Assembly: GCA_016280345.1 (NCBI GenBank)
Contig: JAEEGN010000213.1
Location: 1-5,458 of the forward strand
Reading direction: 5' to 3'
Source: Selenomonadaceae bacterium
GTDB taxonomy: Bacteria; Bacillota; Negativicutes; Selenomonadales; Selenomonadaceae
DNA length: 5,458 nucleotides
Shown here: positions 1-5,225 of the stretch, piece after piece
How the letters are laid out: every line of letters starts with the position of its first letter
Position numbering within the stretch: position 1 is the first letter of the stretch
The notes under the pieces: model-generated
Told to the model about the DNA's origin: nothing
Seen by the model: only the letters and a program-made list of their open reading frames with translations
Databases searched by the model: none
Program-made: the position numbers and the translations under genes

Positions 1-669
1 CTGCGTCAGGATGTGATGACAGGTTTCCTCGCCATCCTCCTTCAGGGACGGCGCAAAGAAGCAGATAATCCGCCCTTCCCGTTTCATTTTTTTCAGCGTT
101 TGTGTCGGCACGGGCGGCGAGGGCAGGGGATGATCGTCGAGGAAATCAGCGATGTCCGTCACCCGCGCCAGTTCCCGCACCCGCTCCGGCGGCCAGTTCC
201 ACCACTGAAGGACCAACAGTTTTCCAACCATAGCCGGTGGAAAGCGATAGCCGGTGACTTGCGCCGGGTTGCCGGCGACGACGGCGTAAGGCGGCACGTC
301 CCGCGTCACCACGGCGTCAGGCTGCACCACAGCGCCGCTGCCGACGGCGACGCCGCCCAAAATCGTCGCGCCGCGGCCAATCTTCACGTCGCTGCCGACG
401 AGGACCTGGCTGGCATCGCTGCCCCAGGTGTCCGGGGCGATTTCCGACGCCGGAGCGTCTTTTTCTTCCCCGTCCAGGCAGATTGTCACGCCCTCCCCGA
501 GAACGGAATAGTTCCCGATCAGGACGCTGCCCGCCGCCCGGCGGAGGCGCACCGTGGCTCCCGAAACCCGGGAACCGCGGCCCAGCGTCAGCATACGGGG
601 AAGGCCCGGCGGTGAGAAGGTCCGCGCCTTTTCCTCGTCGGGGATTTCCAGTTGTACCGGTATATTCAT
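1..669 (-). CDS. Left-handed beta-helix (XAT-like) acyltransferase-family protein, partial (3' end off window)
   Basis: The frame stays open for 223 codons from the ATG at 669 to the left edge, so the C-terminus is missing. Residues about 30-65 and 88-135 show hexapeptide-repeat periodicity (VLIGNYSVLGEGV, then VKIGRGATILGGVAVGSGAV). These are followed by the family signature VTRDVPPYAVVAGNPA (121-136) and a WWNWP motif (156-160), typical of xenobiotic/CatB-type O-acetyltransferases, which use acetyl-CoA to acetylate a hydroxyl group. Such proteins normally end soon after WWNWP. Here the chain continues at least 60 residues with a basic stretch (TLKKMKREGR) and a hydrophobic IICFFAP segment, suggesting a second domain I cannot identify. 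No histidine occurs before residue 180, although these enzymes usually use a catalytic His in the helix region, so activity is uncertain. The start is the only plausible ATG; an AAAAGGA Shine-Dalgarno lies at 682-688, with slightly long spacing. The gene is divergent from the one at 905. Confidence 0.8.
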   Translation of the reverse strand, partial: MNIPVQLEIPDEEKARTFSPPGLPRMLTLGRGSRVSGATVRLRRAAGSVLIGNYSVLGEGVTICLDGEEKDAPASEIAPDTWGSDASQVLVGSDVKIGRGATILGGVAVGSGAVVQPDAVVTRDVPPYAVVAGNPAQVTGYRFPPAMVGKLLVLQWWNWPPERVRELARVTDIADFLDDHPLPSPPVPTQTLKKMKREGRIICFFAPSLKEDGEETCHHILTQ

Positions 670-679
670 AGAGCGTCCG

Positions 680-688
680 AATCCTTTT
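680..688 (-). promoter_or_regulatory. Ribosome binding site of the beta-helix protein gene
   Basis: On the minus strand AAAAGGATT precedes the ATG at 669, with about 12 bases between AGGA and the start. The spacing is longer than at the other genes here, so translation may be modest. No closer ATG, GTG or TTG with a better site is evident. Confidence 0.5.
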
Positions 689-693
689 CGCAA

Positions 694-710
694 TCCGGCG
701 AAACGCCGGA
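694..710 (-). repeat. Perfect 7-bp inverted repeat in the leader of the beta-helix protein gene
   Basis: TCCGGCG, a 3-base loop, then CGCCGGA: a perfect GC-rich stem lying between the predicted transcription start (about 726) and the Shine-Dalgarno at 682-688. No U-tract follows on the minus strand, so it is not an intrinsic terminator. It could stabilise the mRNA 5' end or bind a protein; the function is unknown. Confidence 0.55.
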
Positions 711-732
711 ACATGATTGAATGACTGGAACA

Positions 733-761
733 AGTATAATAGAAACAGGGAGAAAAAGCAA
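733..761 (-). promoter_or_regulatory. Promoter for the beta-helix protein gene
   Basis: Reading the minus strand, a -35 box TTGCTT (756-761) is followed by a 17-bp spacer and a -10 box TATACT (733-738). Transcription would start near 726, giving a leader of about 57 nt that includes the hairpin at 694-710. The same TTGCTT -35 with 17-bp spacing occurs upstream of the amidohydrolase gene. Confidence 0.65.
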
Positions 762-829
762 TGGGTAACGCCGCCCGCCGCGCCCCGTCCCCTTGCCGAT
801 AAAGCCGCCCGCTTTTTTGCGCCGGATGA

Positions 830-858
830 TTGTCGCCGGAGGAAAAACGTGGTATAAT
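830..858 (+). promoter_or_regulatory. Promoter for the HExxH/CxxC protein gene
   Basis: A -35 box TTGTCG (830-835), a 17-bp spacer and a consensus -10 TATAAT (853-858) give a start near 865 and a leader of about 40 nt. Because this promoter lies downstream of an in-frame ATG at 830, it supports the later start codon at 905. It is divergent from the minus-strand promoter at 733-761, and the two are about 70 bp apart. Confidence 0.7.
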
Positions 859-892
859 AGCATCGAAGGATTATTTGCCGACTCTAAGGAAT

Positions 893-898
893 GAGGTG
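893..898 (+). promoter_or_regulatory. Ribosome binding site that fixes the start at 905
   Basis: GAGGTG lies 6 bases before the ATG at 905, preceded by an additional AAGGA at 886-890. A second ATG at 911 would be 12 bases away and is less favoured. Confidence 0.7.
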
Positions 899-904
899 CG
901 TAGT

Positions 905-1465
905 ATGGGCATGATAGGATCCGTTGGCAGCGGGAGCCCTTACGGGGGCAATTACGACTGGAGCAACCGAAACAATTTGTATGGCGGCACGGAGCCTTAC
1001 GGCAACGAGGGCGCCTATGGGCCCCAGGCGAAGGGCGACGACAAGCAGGGGCCGATCCTGAACTCCGGCTCGACGGAGAAAGCACCGGGGCGGCGGTCTT
1101 CGCCGGCTGAGTGCCAGACCTGCAAGAACCGGAAATACCAGGACGGTTCGGACGAGATGGTCTCCTTCAAGGCGGCCGGTCATATCGCGCCGGGCAACGC
1201 CGCGGCGGTGGTGATGGGACACGAGCAGGAGCACGTGTCCAACGCTTACCAGAAAGCGAAGGCGGGCAACGGAGAAGTCGTCCGCGCCTCGGTGCGATTG
1301 AAAACCGACGTCTGCCCCGAATGCGGCCGGACCTACATCTCCGGCGGCGAGACCACAACGCAGATTCGTTACTATAACGAAGACAACCCCTATCAGAAAG
1401 ACATGAAGGAATCGGATGCCGATAACAAATATCGCGGCGCGAACGTCGATATCGAAGCCGGCTGA
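905..1465 (+). CDS. Conserved hypothetical protein with HExxH and two CxxC motifs (186 aa)
   Basis: Residues 1-50 are low-complexity and rich in Gly, Tyr, Asn and Ser, with repeated PYGG/LYGG/PYGN/AYG units. The conserved-looking core follows: a CQTC knuckle (C70, C73) in CKNRKYQDGSDE, then a helix carrying HEQEH (H106, E107, H110), which fits the HExxH zinc-peptidase pattern, and a second knuckle CPEC (C137, C140) followed by GRTYISGG. The two CxxC pairs could bind one structural zinc, and HExxH could bind a catalytic one. The third ligand of the catalytic site is not obvious; E124 or H93 are candidates. The tail is acidic and polar. There is no signal peptide or membrane segment, so it should be cytoplasmic. 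I recall similar CQTC...HExEH...CPEC hypothetical proteins in Bacillota, but know of no assigned function; SprA-related putative metalloproteases are a loose comparison. The gene has its own promoter and terminator, so it is monocistronic. Confidence 0.85.
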   Translation: MGMIGSVGSGSPYGGNYDWSNRNNLYGGTEPYGNEGAYGPQAKGDDKQGPILNSGSTEKAPGRRSSPAECQTCKNRKYQDGSDEMVSFKAAGHIAPGNAAAVVMGHEQEHVSNAYQKAKAGNGEVVRASVRLKTDVCPECGRTYISGGETTTQIRYYNEDNPYQKDMKESDADNKYRGANVDIEAG

Positions 1466-1503
1466 AAAGAGAGCGCTTTCCCTTATGGAAAGCGCTCTCT
1501 TTT
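1465..1503 (+). terminator. Intrinsic terminator of the HExxH/CxxC protein gene
   Basis: A perfect 17-bp stem (1465-1481 with 1487-1503) closes over a 5-base loop CTTAT. The stem has a GC-rich centre and ends in TTTT on the plus strand, followed by G and TTTTT. The stem begins at the last base of the TGA stop. The left arm also starts with AAAA, so it could work weakly in the minus direction too. Confidence 0.92.
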
Positions 1504-1598
1504 GCTTTTTCCTCCGCTGTAGTTCCTTAAAGTAATCCTATAACGCAAACAAAAAACAATCATAGAACAGCATTTTCTCCCCGTTACAAAAACCAATG

Positions 1599-1637
1599 AA
1601 AAATCACCGGTCCGCTTCTGGCAGACCGGTGATTTTT
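1599..1637 (-). terminator. Bidirectional intrinsic terminator downstream of rubrerythrin
   Basis: A 14-bp perfect stem (1599-1612 with 1624-1637) with an 11-base loop; an inner GC/GC pair may extend it. The arms are bordered by A5 and T5, so it has a U-tract in both directions. On the minus strand it lies about 100 nt after the rubrerythrin stop and is the only good terminator there before the opposing gene. In the plus direction it would be a backup for the gene at 905-1465. Confidence 0.85.
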
Positions 1638-1672
1638 GTTGTCGTGTATCCGGCGATGACGGCGCTTTATCC

Positions 1673-1701
1673 AGGGGGGCATCGAAACAGATTGCACCCC
1701 T
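1673..1701. repeat. Imperfect inverted repeat in the rubrerythrin 3' untranslated region
   Basis: AGGGGGGCA (1673-1681) pairs with TGCACCCCT (1693-1701) with one mismatch, over an 11-base loop. There is no U-tract on either side. It sits between the rubrerythrin stop codon and its terminator. It may protect the mRNA 3' end or be incidental. Confidence 0.4.
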
Positions 1702-1740
1702 ATGATTCATATTGCAAATCTATTTCGTAACAGCCCAGGA

Positions 1741-2283
1741 TTATTTGAAATAGCGGTCCAGGAGCCCCTTGAAGCCGCAGCCGTGACGGGCTTCGTCCTT
1801 CGCCATCTCGTGGACGGTATCGTGGATGGCGTCCAGACCTTTCTCCTTCGCCAGTTTCGCCAGGTCCATCTTGCCGGCGCAGGCGCCGTGCTCGGCGTCC
1901 ACCCGCATGGCGAGGTTCTTCTTCGTGCTGTCGGTCAGCACCTCGCCCAGGAGTTCGGCGAATTTCGCGGCGTGCTCCGCTTCCTCGAAAGCGTAACGCT
2001 TGAAGGCCTCGGCCACCTCGGGATAGCCCTCCCGGTCCGCCACCCGGCTCATGGCCAGGTACATGCCTACTTCGGAGCATTCACCGGTGAAGTTCATGCG
2101 CAGCCCTTCGAGGATTTTCTCGTCAACGCCCTTGGCGACGCCTACGACGTGCTCCGCCGCGAAAACCAGATCACCCGACTGCTCGTTGAATTTCTCCGCC
2201 GGCGCCTTGCAGACCGGACACTGCGCGGGTGGCTGATCGCCCTCATGGACGTACCCGCAGACGCTGCAAACCCATTTTTTCAT
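1741..2283 (-). CDS. rbr: Reverse rubrerythrin (rubredoxin domain followed by di-iron ferritin-like domain)
   Basis: The domain order is rubredoxin first, ferritin-like second, opposite to classical rubrerythrin. Residues 1-35 carry the Fe(SCys)4 knuckles C6-x2-C9-GY and C22-P-x-C25. Residues about 40-180 form a four-helix bundle with the expected di-iron ligands: E68 (in TGECSE), E101-x2-H104 (EEAEH), E131 (AEHGA) and E164-x2-H167 (DEARH). At 180 residues it has the usual length for the reverse class. Known family role: cytoplasmic reduction of hydrogen peroxide to water, and in some clostridia oxygen reduction, with electrons from NAD(P)H through a separate reductase that is not in this window. 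The start is supported by AAGGGGG (2292-2298), 8 bases upstream. The gene has its own promoter and terminator and is not co-transcribed with the upstream amidohydrolase. No residue key to the family appears to be missing. Confidence 0.95.
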   Translation of the reverse strand: MKKWVCSVCGYVHEGDQPPAQCPVCKAPAEKFNEQSGDLVFAAEHVVGVAKGVDEKILEGLRMNFTGECSEVGMYLAMSRVADREGYPEVAEAFKRYAFEEAEHAAKFAELLGEVLTDSTKKNLAMRVDAEHGACAGKMDLAKLAKEKGLDAIHDTVHEMAKDEARHGCGFKGLLDRYFK

Positions 2284-2334
2284 TGTGAATTCCCCCTTTT
2301 CCGTAAATGATAGAAATGTGGTATCTACCTATGA

Positions 2335-2363
2335 ATTATACAGGCCGACAGACGTTTCCACAA
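2335..2363 (-). promoter_or_regulatory. Promoter of the rubrerythrin gene
   Basis: On the minus strand, -35 TTGTGG (2358-2363), a 17-bp spacer and a consensus -10 TATAAT (2335-2340) predict a start near 2328 and a leader of about 45 nt. The -10 overlaps a TATAAT half of a PerR-box-like sequence, but the second half is poorly matched. Confidence 0.72.
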
Positions 2364-2375
2364 GAGGGGAGCGCG

Positions 2376-2419
2376 AAAAAAGGGAGACGGTTTGGATCGT
2401 TCACCTTTTCCGTCCCCCC
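2376..2419 (-). terminator. Intrinsic terminator of the M20 amidohydrolase gene
   Basis: On the minus strand the arm GGGGGGACGG (2410-2419) pairs with CCGTCTCCCT (2381-2390) over 10 positions, including two G-U pairs, around a 19-base loop. A run of six T (2376-2381) follows immediately. It lies 24 bases after the amidohydrolase stop and just before the rubrerythrin -35 box, so it separates the two units. Confidence 0.75.
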
Positions 2420-2442
2420 TGTCGTCCCCGGCGTCCCTTCTG

Positions 2443-3693
2443 TCACTCCAAATGCGTGTCCCGCCGCGACGCCCGGCGGACAACCTCCTCCAGCAGCCGC
2501 GTCACCGTGAGGATATCCTCCATCTTCGCCGACTCGTCGGGATTGTGGCTCAGGCCGTCCTTGCAGGGGATGAACAGCATCCCCGTGGGCACCCGCTCCG
2601 CCCAGTGCATGGCGTCATGGCCGGCGCCGCTGGGCATCCGCCGGTAAGAGCAGCCGCTGTCTTTGGCGACTGCCTCCAGAAAATCCAGCACCTTCGGCGA
2701 GATGACCGCCGGCCGCTCGTCCGAGATGGGCTCGATATCGACGTCGATCCCCCGGCGGGCTCCGATGTCCCGGGCGCGCGTCTGCAGGCGTTTCGCCACC
2801 CGGGTCTTGACGGCGGCGTCGATGCTGCGGACATCGACGCCCAGCACCGCGCTGCCGGGAATAACGTTCATCGCCCCCGGCGAAATCTGAAGCATCCCCA
2901 CCGTCGCTACAGCCGGCGGCGCGCTCTCCGCCTGGGCCAGCAGTTCCGCCGCCAGGACGATCTCGGCGGCGGCGCAGGCGGCGTCATGGCGAAGCTCCAT
3001 CGGCGTCGCGCCGCTGTGGTCGGCGCTGCCCGTCAGCCGCACCCGGAACCGCGTCGGCGCCGCGATGCCGGTGACGATGCCGATTTCCTTCCCCTCATGC
3101 TCCAGCACCTTGCCCTGCTCGATATGGACCTCGAAGAACGCCTTCACCGGCCCGGTGTAAAGGGGCTTCCCCAACGCATCGGGCGCGAGGCCCCGCGCCA
3201 TCATCGCCTTGTAGAGCGATACCCCATCCTTGTCCCGGTAGCGGTGCGTTTCCTCCACCGTCAGCGCCCCCAGCATGGCCCGGCTGCCCAGCGTCGCCGC
3301 CCCGAAACGGCTCGACTCCTCGCACAGGAAAAGCACGACCTCCAGCGGATGCTCCGGCCGGAACCCCTCCTCGGTGAGGCTCCGCGCCGTCTCGATGGCC
3401 GCCAGGATGCCCAGGACCCCGTCGAAATTGCCGCCCCCGGGCACGCTGTCGGCGTGGGAGCCGAAAAGCACTGCCGGCAGCGTCGGATCGGTTCCTTCCA
3501 TCCGCCCGATGACGTTGCCGAAGGCGTCCTCCCGGAGGGACAATCCCGCCTCCCACATTAGTCTCATCAGATACGTCCGCCCCTGCCAGTCGGCGTCGGT
3601 AAAAGCCATCCGGTAGATACCGGGGCCCTCCCCGAAGCCGGAAATCGCCTTCATGTGCGCGAACTGCGCCTCCAAACGCGCCCGATCGATCAT
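2443..3693 (-). CDS. Zn-dependent M20 amidohydrolase (N-carbamoyl-L-amino-acid hydrolase / allantoate amidohydrolase family)
   Basis: This 416-residue protein matches the usual size (about 400-415) of the hydantoinase/carbamoylase branch of the M20 family. The di-zinc set is complete by position: H80-x-D82 in GSHADSVPGG, the bridging D91 in NFDGVLG, catalytic E125 and ligand E126 in CEESSRFG, H190 in HIEQG, and H383 in LSHNPDE. Residues about 208-320 form the lid/dimerisation domain, with H226, N276 and R289 in the usual substrate-binding positions. SGAGHDAM (355-362) is another family signature. Such enzymes hydrolyse N-carbamoyl, ureido or amide bonds in the cytoplasm, typically releasing an amino acid or ureido acid, ammonia and CO2; the exact substrate cannot be read from sequence. 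The start at 3693 is chosen because AGGAGGT lies 6 bases upstream; an in-frame ATG at 3747 lies upstream of the promoter's -10. The gene is divergent from a DcuC-type transporter, which may supply its substrate. Confidence 0.92.
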   Translation of the reverse strand: MIDRARLEAQFAHMKAISGFGEGPGIYRMAFTDADWQGRTYLMRLMWEAGLSLREDAFGNVIGRMEGTDPTLPAVLFGSHADSVPGGGNFDGVLGILAAIETARSLTEEGFRPEHPLEVVLFLCEESSRFGAATLGSRAMLGALTVEETHRYRDKDGVSLYKAMMARGLAPDALGKPLYTGPVKAFFEVHIEQGKVLEHEGKEIGIVTGIAAPTRFRVRLTGSADHSGATPMELRHDAACAAAEIVLAAELLAQAESAPPAVATVGMLQISPGAMNVIPGSAVLGVDVRSIDAAVKTRVAKRLQTRARDIGARRGIDVDIEPISDERPAVISPKVLDFLEAVAKDSGCSYRRMPSGAGHDAMHWAERVPTGMLFIPCKDGLSHNPDESAKMEDILTVTRLLEEVVRRASRRDTHLE

Positions 3694-3699
3694 GCGCCC

Positions 3700-3706
3700 A
3701 CCTCCT
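3700..3706 (-). promoter_or_regulatory. Ribosome binding site that fixes the amidohydrolase start
   Basis: AGGAGGT on the minus strand, 6 bases before the ATG at 3693. This near-consensus site rules in favour of the 416-residue form over the longer reading from 3747. Confidence 0.85.
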
Positions 3707-3718
3707 GTAATTGCTACT

Positions 3719-3747
3719 ATTGTAGTGCTTGAGCCGGAACAAAGCAA
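3719..3747 (-). promoter_or_regulatory. Promoter of the amidohydrolase gene
   Basis: On the minus strand, -35 TTGCTT (3742-3747), a 17-bp spacer and -10 TACAAT (3719-3724). Transcription would begin near 3712, leaving a very short leader of about 19 nt that contains little beyond the Shine-Dalgarno. Confidence 0.7.
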
Positions 3748-3767
3748 CTCAAATCGCGGGAAAATAT

Positions 3768-3775
3768 TGTATACA
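3768..3775. promoter_or_regulatory. Candidate operator palindrome TGTATACA between the divergent promoters
   Basis: A perfect 8-bp palindrome in an AT-rich patch (AAAATATTGTATACAT) midway between the two -35 boxes. TTGTATACAA-like cores are typical of GntR-family operators. Symmetry does not extend past the core, and no regulator gene is present in the window, so this is a suggestion only. Confidence 0.3.
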
Positions 3776-3789
3776 TGCGCCGCTTGCGC

Positions 3790-3818
3790 TTGACAATCAC
3801 CGGTACCGGCACTATAGT
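3790..3818 (+). promoter_or_regulatory. Promoter of the DcuC-family transporter gene
   Basis: A perfect -35 TTGACA (3790-3795), a 17-bp spacer and -10 TATAGT (3813-3818) make this the strongest-looking promoter in the window, with a start near 3825. The spacer contains a perfect 10-bp palindrome CCGGTACCGG (3800-3809) where a repressor could bind, and the -10 lies inside ACTATAGT. Confidence 0.8.
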
Positions 3819-3867
3819 ATATGAGATATCATTCCGGCGCCCTGAAAAGCGCCCATTCTTATTTTTC

Positions 3868-3875
3868 AAGGAGGT
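3868..3875 (+). promoter_or_regulatory. Strong ribosome binding site of the transporter gene
   Basis: AAGGAGGT, a full match to the anti-Shine-Dalgarno complement, lies 6 bases before the ATG at 3882. Part of it (the AAGG) could pair with CCTGAAAA at 3841-3848 upstream. Confidence 0.85.
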
Positions 3876-3881
3876 TTTCTT

Positions 3882-5147
3882 ATGCTTGAACTCATGATGA
3901 TCACCGCGGTGGTGATCGTGTGCGCCGTCATCTACCTGCTGGTGAAGGGCCACGAGGCCCGCGTCGTGCTCATCGGCGCCGGTATCCTGATGGCCTGCAT
4001 CGGCGGCATGCCCAAATCGGCCCTCGACGCCTTCGCCAAGAGCATGACGAACGCCGGCCTCATCAAGGCCGTCTGCTCCTGCATGGGCTTCGCCATGGTC
4101 ATGCGCTTTACGGGTTGCGACAAGCACCTCATCAACGCCATGGCCAACATCATCTCCAAGGTCCGCCCGCTGCTGATCCCGGGCGCCGTGCTGGGGACGT
4201 TTCTGGTGAACATCGCCCTGCCCAGCGCCGCCGGAACCGCCGCCGCCGCCGGCGCAATCTTCATCCCGCTGCTCATGGGCGCCGGCATCCACCCGGCACT
4301 GGCCGCCGCCGCCGTGAAGTGCGGCACCTACGGCAGCATGCTGAACCCCGGTCTCGCCCATAACCCCTTCGTGGCAAAAATCGCCGGCGTTGACGTCATG
4401 GAGGTCATCGGCTTCCACTACGCCGCCAACTTCGCCTCCCTGTTCACCGCCATGATCGCCATCACCATCGTGGCCTACGTGCTGAAAGAGGACAAGGACT
4501 ACGTGGCCGAGGGCCTGGAAATCGAGAAAGACTTCCGGATCAATTACCTGTATGCCCTGATGCCGGCCCTGCCCATCGTGATCCTGATGCTGGGCGCGAC
4601 GAAGCTCGTCCCCGTCCTCAAGATGGAAGTGCCTCACGCCATGATCATCGGCACCCTGATTTCCCTGGTCGTCACCCGCACGAAGCCCGCCGACATCGGC
4701 AAGGCGTTCTTTGACGGCATGGGCGCCGCTTACGGCTCCATCATCGGCATCATCATCGCCGCCGGCGTCTTCGTCTCCGGCCTCACCGCCACCGGCCTCG
4801 TCAATGCCTTCATCGCCGCCATGCTGAACAACCCGGCCATCGTGAAGCTCTGTGCCGCCGTCGGCCCGTTCCTGCTGGGCTTCCTGACCGGCTCGGGCGA
4901 CGCCGCCACCTTCGCCTTCAACGAGGCTGTCACCCCCCACGCGCCGGAGTTTGGCATGTCCATCGTCCAGATGGGCAGCATGGCGACGCTGGGCGGTACC
5001 CTGGGACGCACCATCTCGCCGATCGCCGGGGCCACCATCATCTGCGCCGGTTTCGCCGGCGTCAGCCCGGTGGAAATCACCAAGCGCAACGGTATCCCCA
5101 TCATCCTGGCGCTGATCGTCGGCATGTTCATGCTGGCCCAGGGCTGA
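3882..5147 (+). CDS. dcuC: DcuC-family anaerobic C4-dicarboxylate (or related carboxylate) transporter
   Basis: A 421-residue, very hydrophobic membrane protein with about 10-12 predicted helices and a charged cytoplasmic-type loop near 202-222 (KEDKDYVAEG, EIEKDF). Family landmarks recognised from E. coli DcuC are the small-residue segment PSAAGTAAAAGA (114-125), AAGVFVSGL (293-301), TGSGDA (336-341) in the second half, LGRTISPIAG (374-383), and ISP/VSPVEITKR near the C-terminus (395-402). DcuC proteins sit in the inner membrane and exchange or export C4-dicarboxylates such as succinate and fumarate under anaerobic conditions. This protein is slightly shorter than E. coli DcuC (about 460). 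Its pairing with a divergent carbamoylase/allantoate-type amidohydrolase suggests that the real substrate could be a ureido or N-carbamoyl acid; this is inference. The start is fixed by AAGGAGGT 6 bases upstream and a consensus promoter. A strong terminator follows the TGA closely, so it is a single-gene transcript. Confidence 0.9.
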   Translation: MLELMMITAVVIVCAVIYLLVKGHEARVVLIGAGILMACIGGMPKSALDAFAKSMTNAGLIKAVCSCMGFAMVMRFTGCDKHLINAMANIISKVRPLLIPGAVLGTFLVNIALPSAAGTAAAAGAIFIPLLMGAGIHPALAAAAVKCGTYGSMLNPGLAHNPFVAKIAGVDVMEVIGFHYAANFASLFTAMIAITIVAYVLKEDKDYVAEGLEIEKDFRINYLYALMPALPIVILMLGATKLVPVLKMEVPHAMIIGTLISLVVTRTKPADIGKAFFDGMGAAYGSIIGIIIAAGVFVSGLTATGLVNAFIAAMLNNPAIVKLCAAVGPFLLGFLTGSGDAATFAFNEAVTPHAPEFGMSIVQMGSMATLGGTLGRTISPIAGATIICAGFAGVSPVEITKRNGIPIILALIVGMFMLAQG

Positions 5148-5177
5148 TATCCCGGAACCGCCCGCGAAAAGCGCGGC

Positions 5178-5222
5178 AAGGGCCGCCGCCCGCCTTTTAC
5201 GGCGCGGGCGACGGCCCTTTTT
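5178..5222 (+). terminator. Intrinsic terminator of the transporter gene
   Basis: AAGGGCCG (5178-5185) pairs with CGGCCCTT (5212-5219). After one C-A mismatch, seven more pairs form (5187-5193 with 5204-5210), closing on a 10-base loop. The right arm runs into TTTTT (5218-5222). It lies about 30 bases after the transporter stop. Confidence 0.9.
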
Positions 5223-5225
5223 CGC

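Noticed and set aside
13..615. A 200-codon plus-strand open frame opposite the beta-helix protein
   Set aside because: Composition is Arg/His/Ala-rich and motif-free, while the minus strand shows clear hexapeptide repeats and the VAGNPA/WWNWP signatures.
801..818. AAAGC/GCTTT mini-hairpin followed by a T-run, as a terminator
   Set aside because: Only a 5-bp stem, located between two divergent promoters where no transcript needs to end on the plus strand.
830..904. Upstream in-frame ATG at 830 as the start of the HExxH protein
   Set aside because: The consensus promoter -10 (853-858) lies inside this extension, and the good ribosome site GAGGTG is placed for the ATG at 905.
1483..1710. A 75-codon minus-strand frame between the converging genes
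   Set aside because: It spans the 1599-1637 terminator and enters the 1465-1503 stem, has no convincing Shine-Dalgarno, and its residues look random.
1702..2310. A 202-codon plus-strand open frame opposite rubrerythrin
   Set aside because: The minus strand has all rubredoxin and di-iron residues; the plus frame crosses the rubrerythrin start and leader and has no ribosome site.
2392..3561. A 389-codon plus-strand open frame opposite the amidohydrolase
   Set aside because: Arg/Pro/His-rich shadow of a gene whose complete zinc-binding set is on the other strand; no Shine-Dalgarno or family motif.
3694..3747. Upstream in-frame ATG at 3747 as the start of the amidohydrolase
   Set aside because: It lies within the promoter, has no ribosome site, and AGGAGGT is perfectly spaced for the ATG at 3693, which also gives the usual family length.
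3781..3792. Tandem direct repeat CGCTTG-CGCTTG at the transporter -35
   Set aside because: Two 6-base copies in GC-rich DNA are easily explained by chance; no further copies are nearby.
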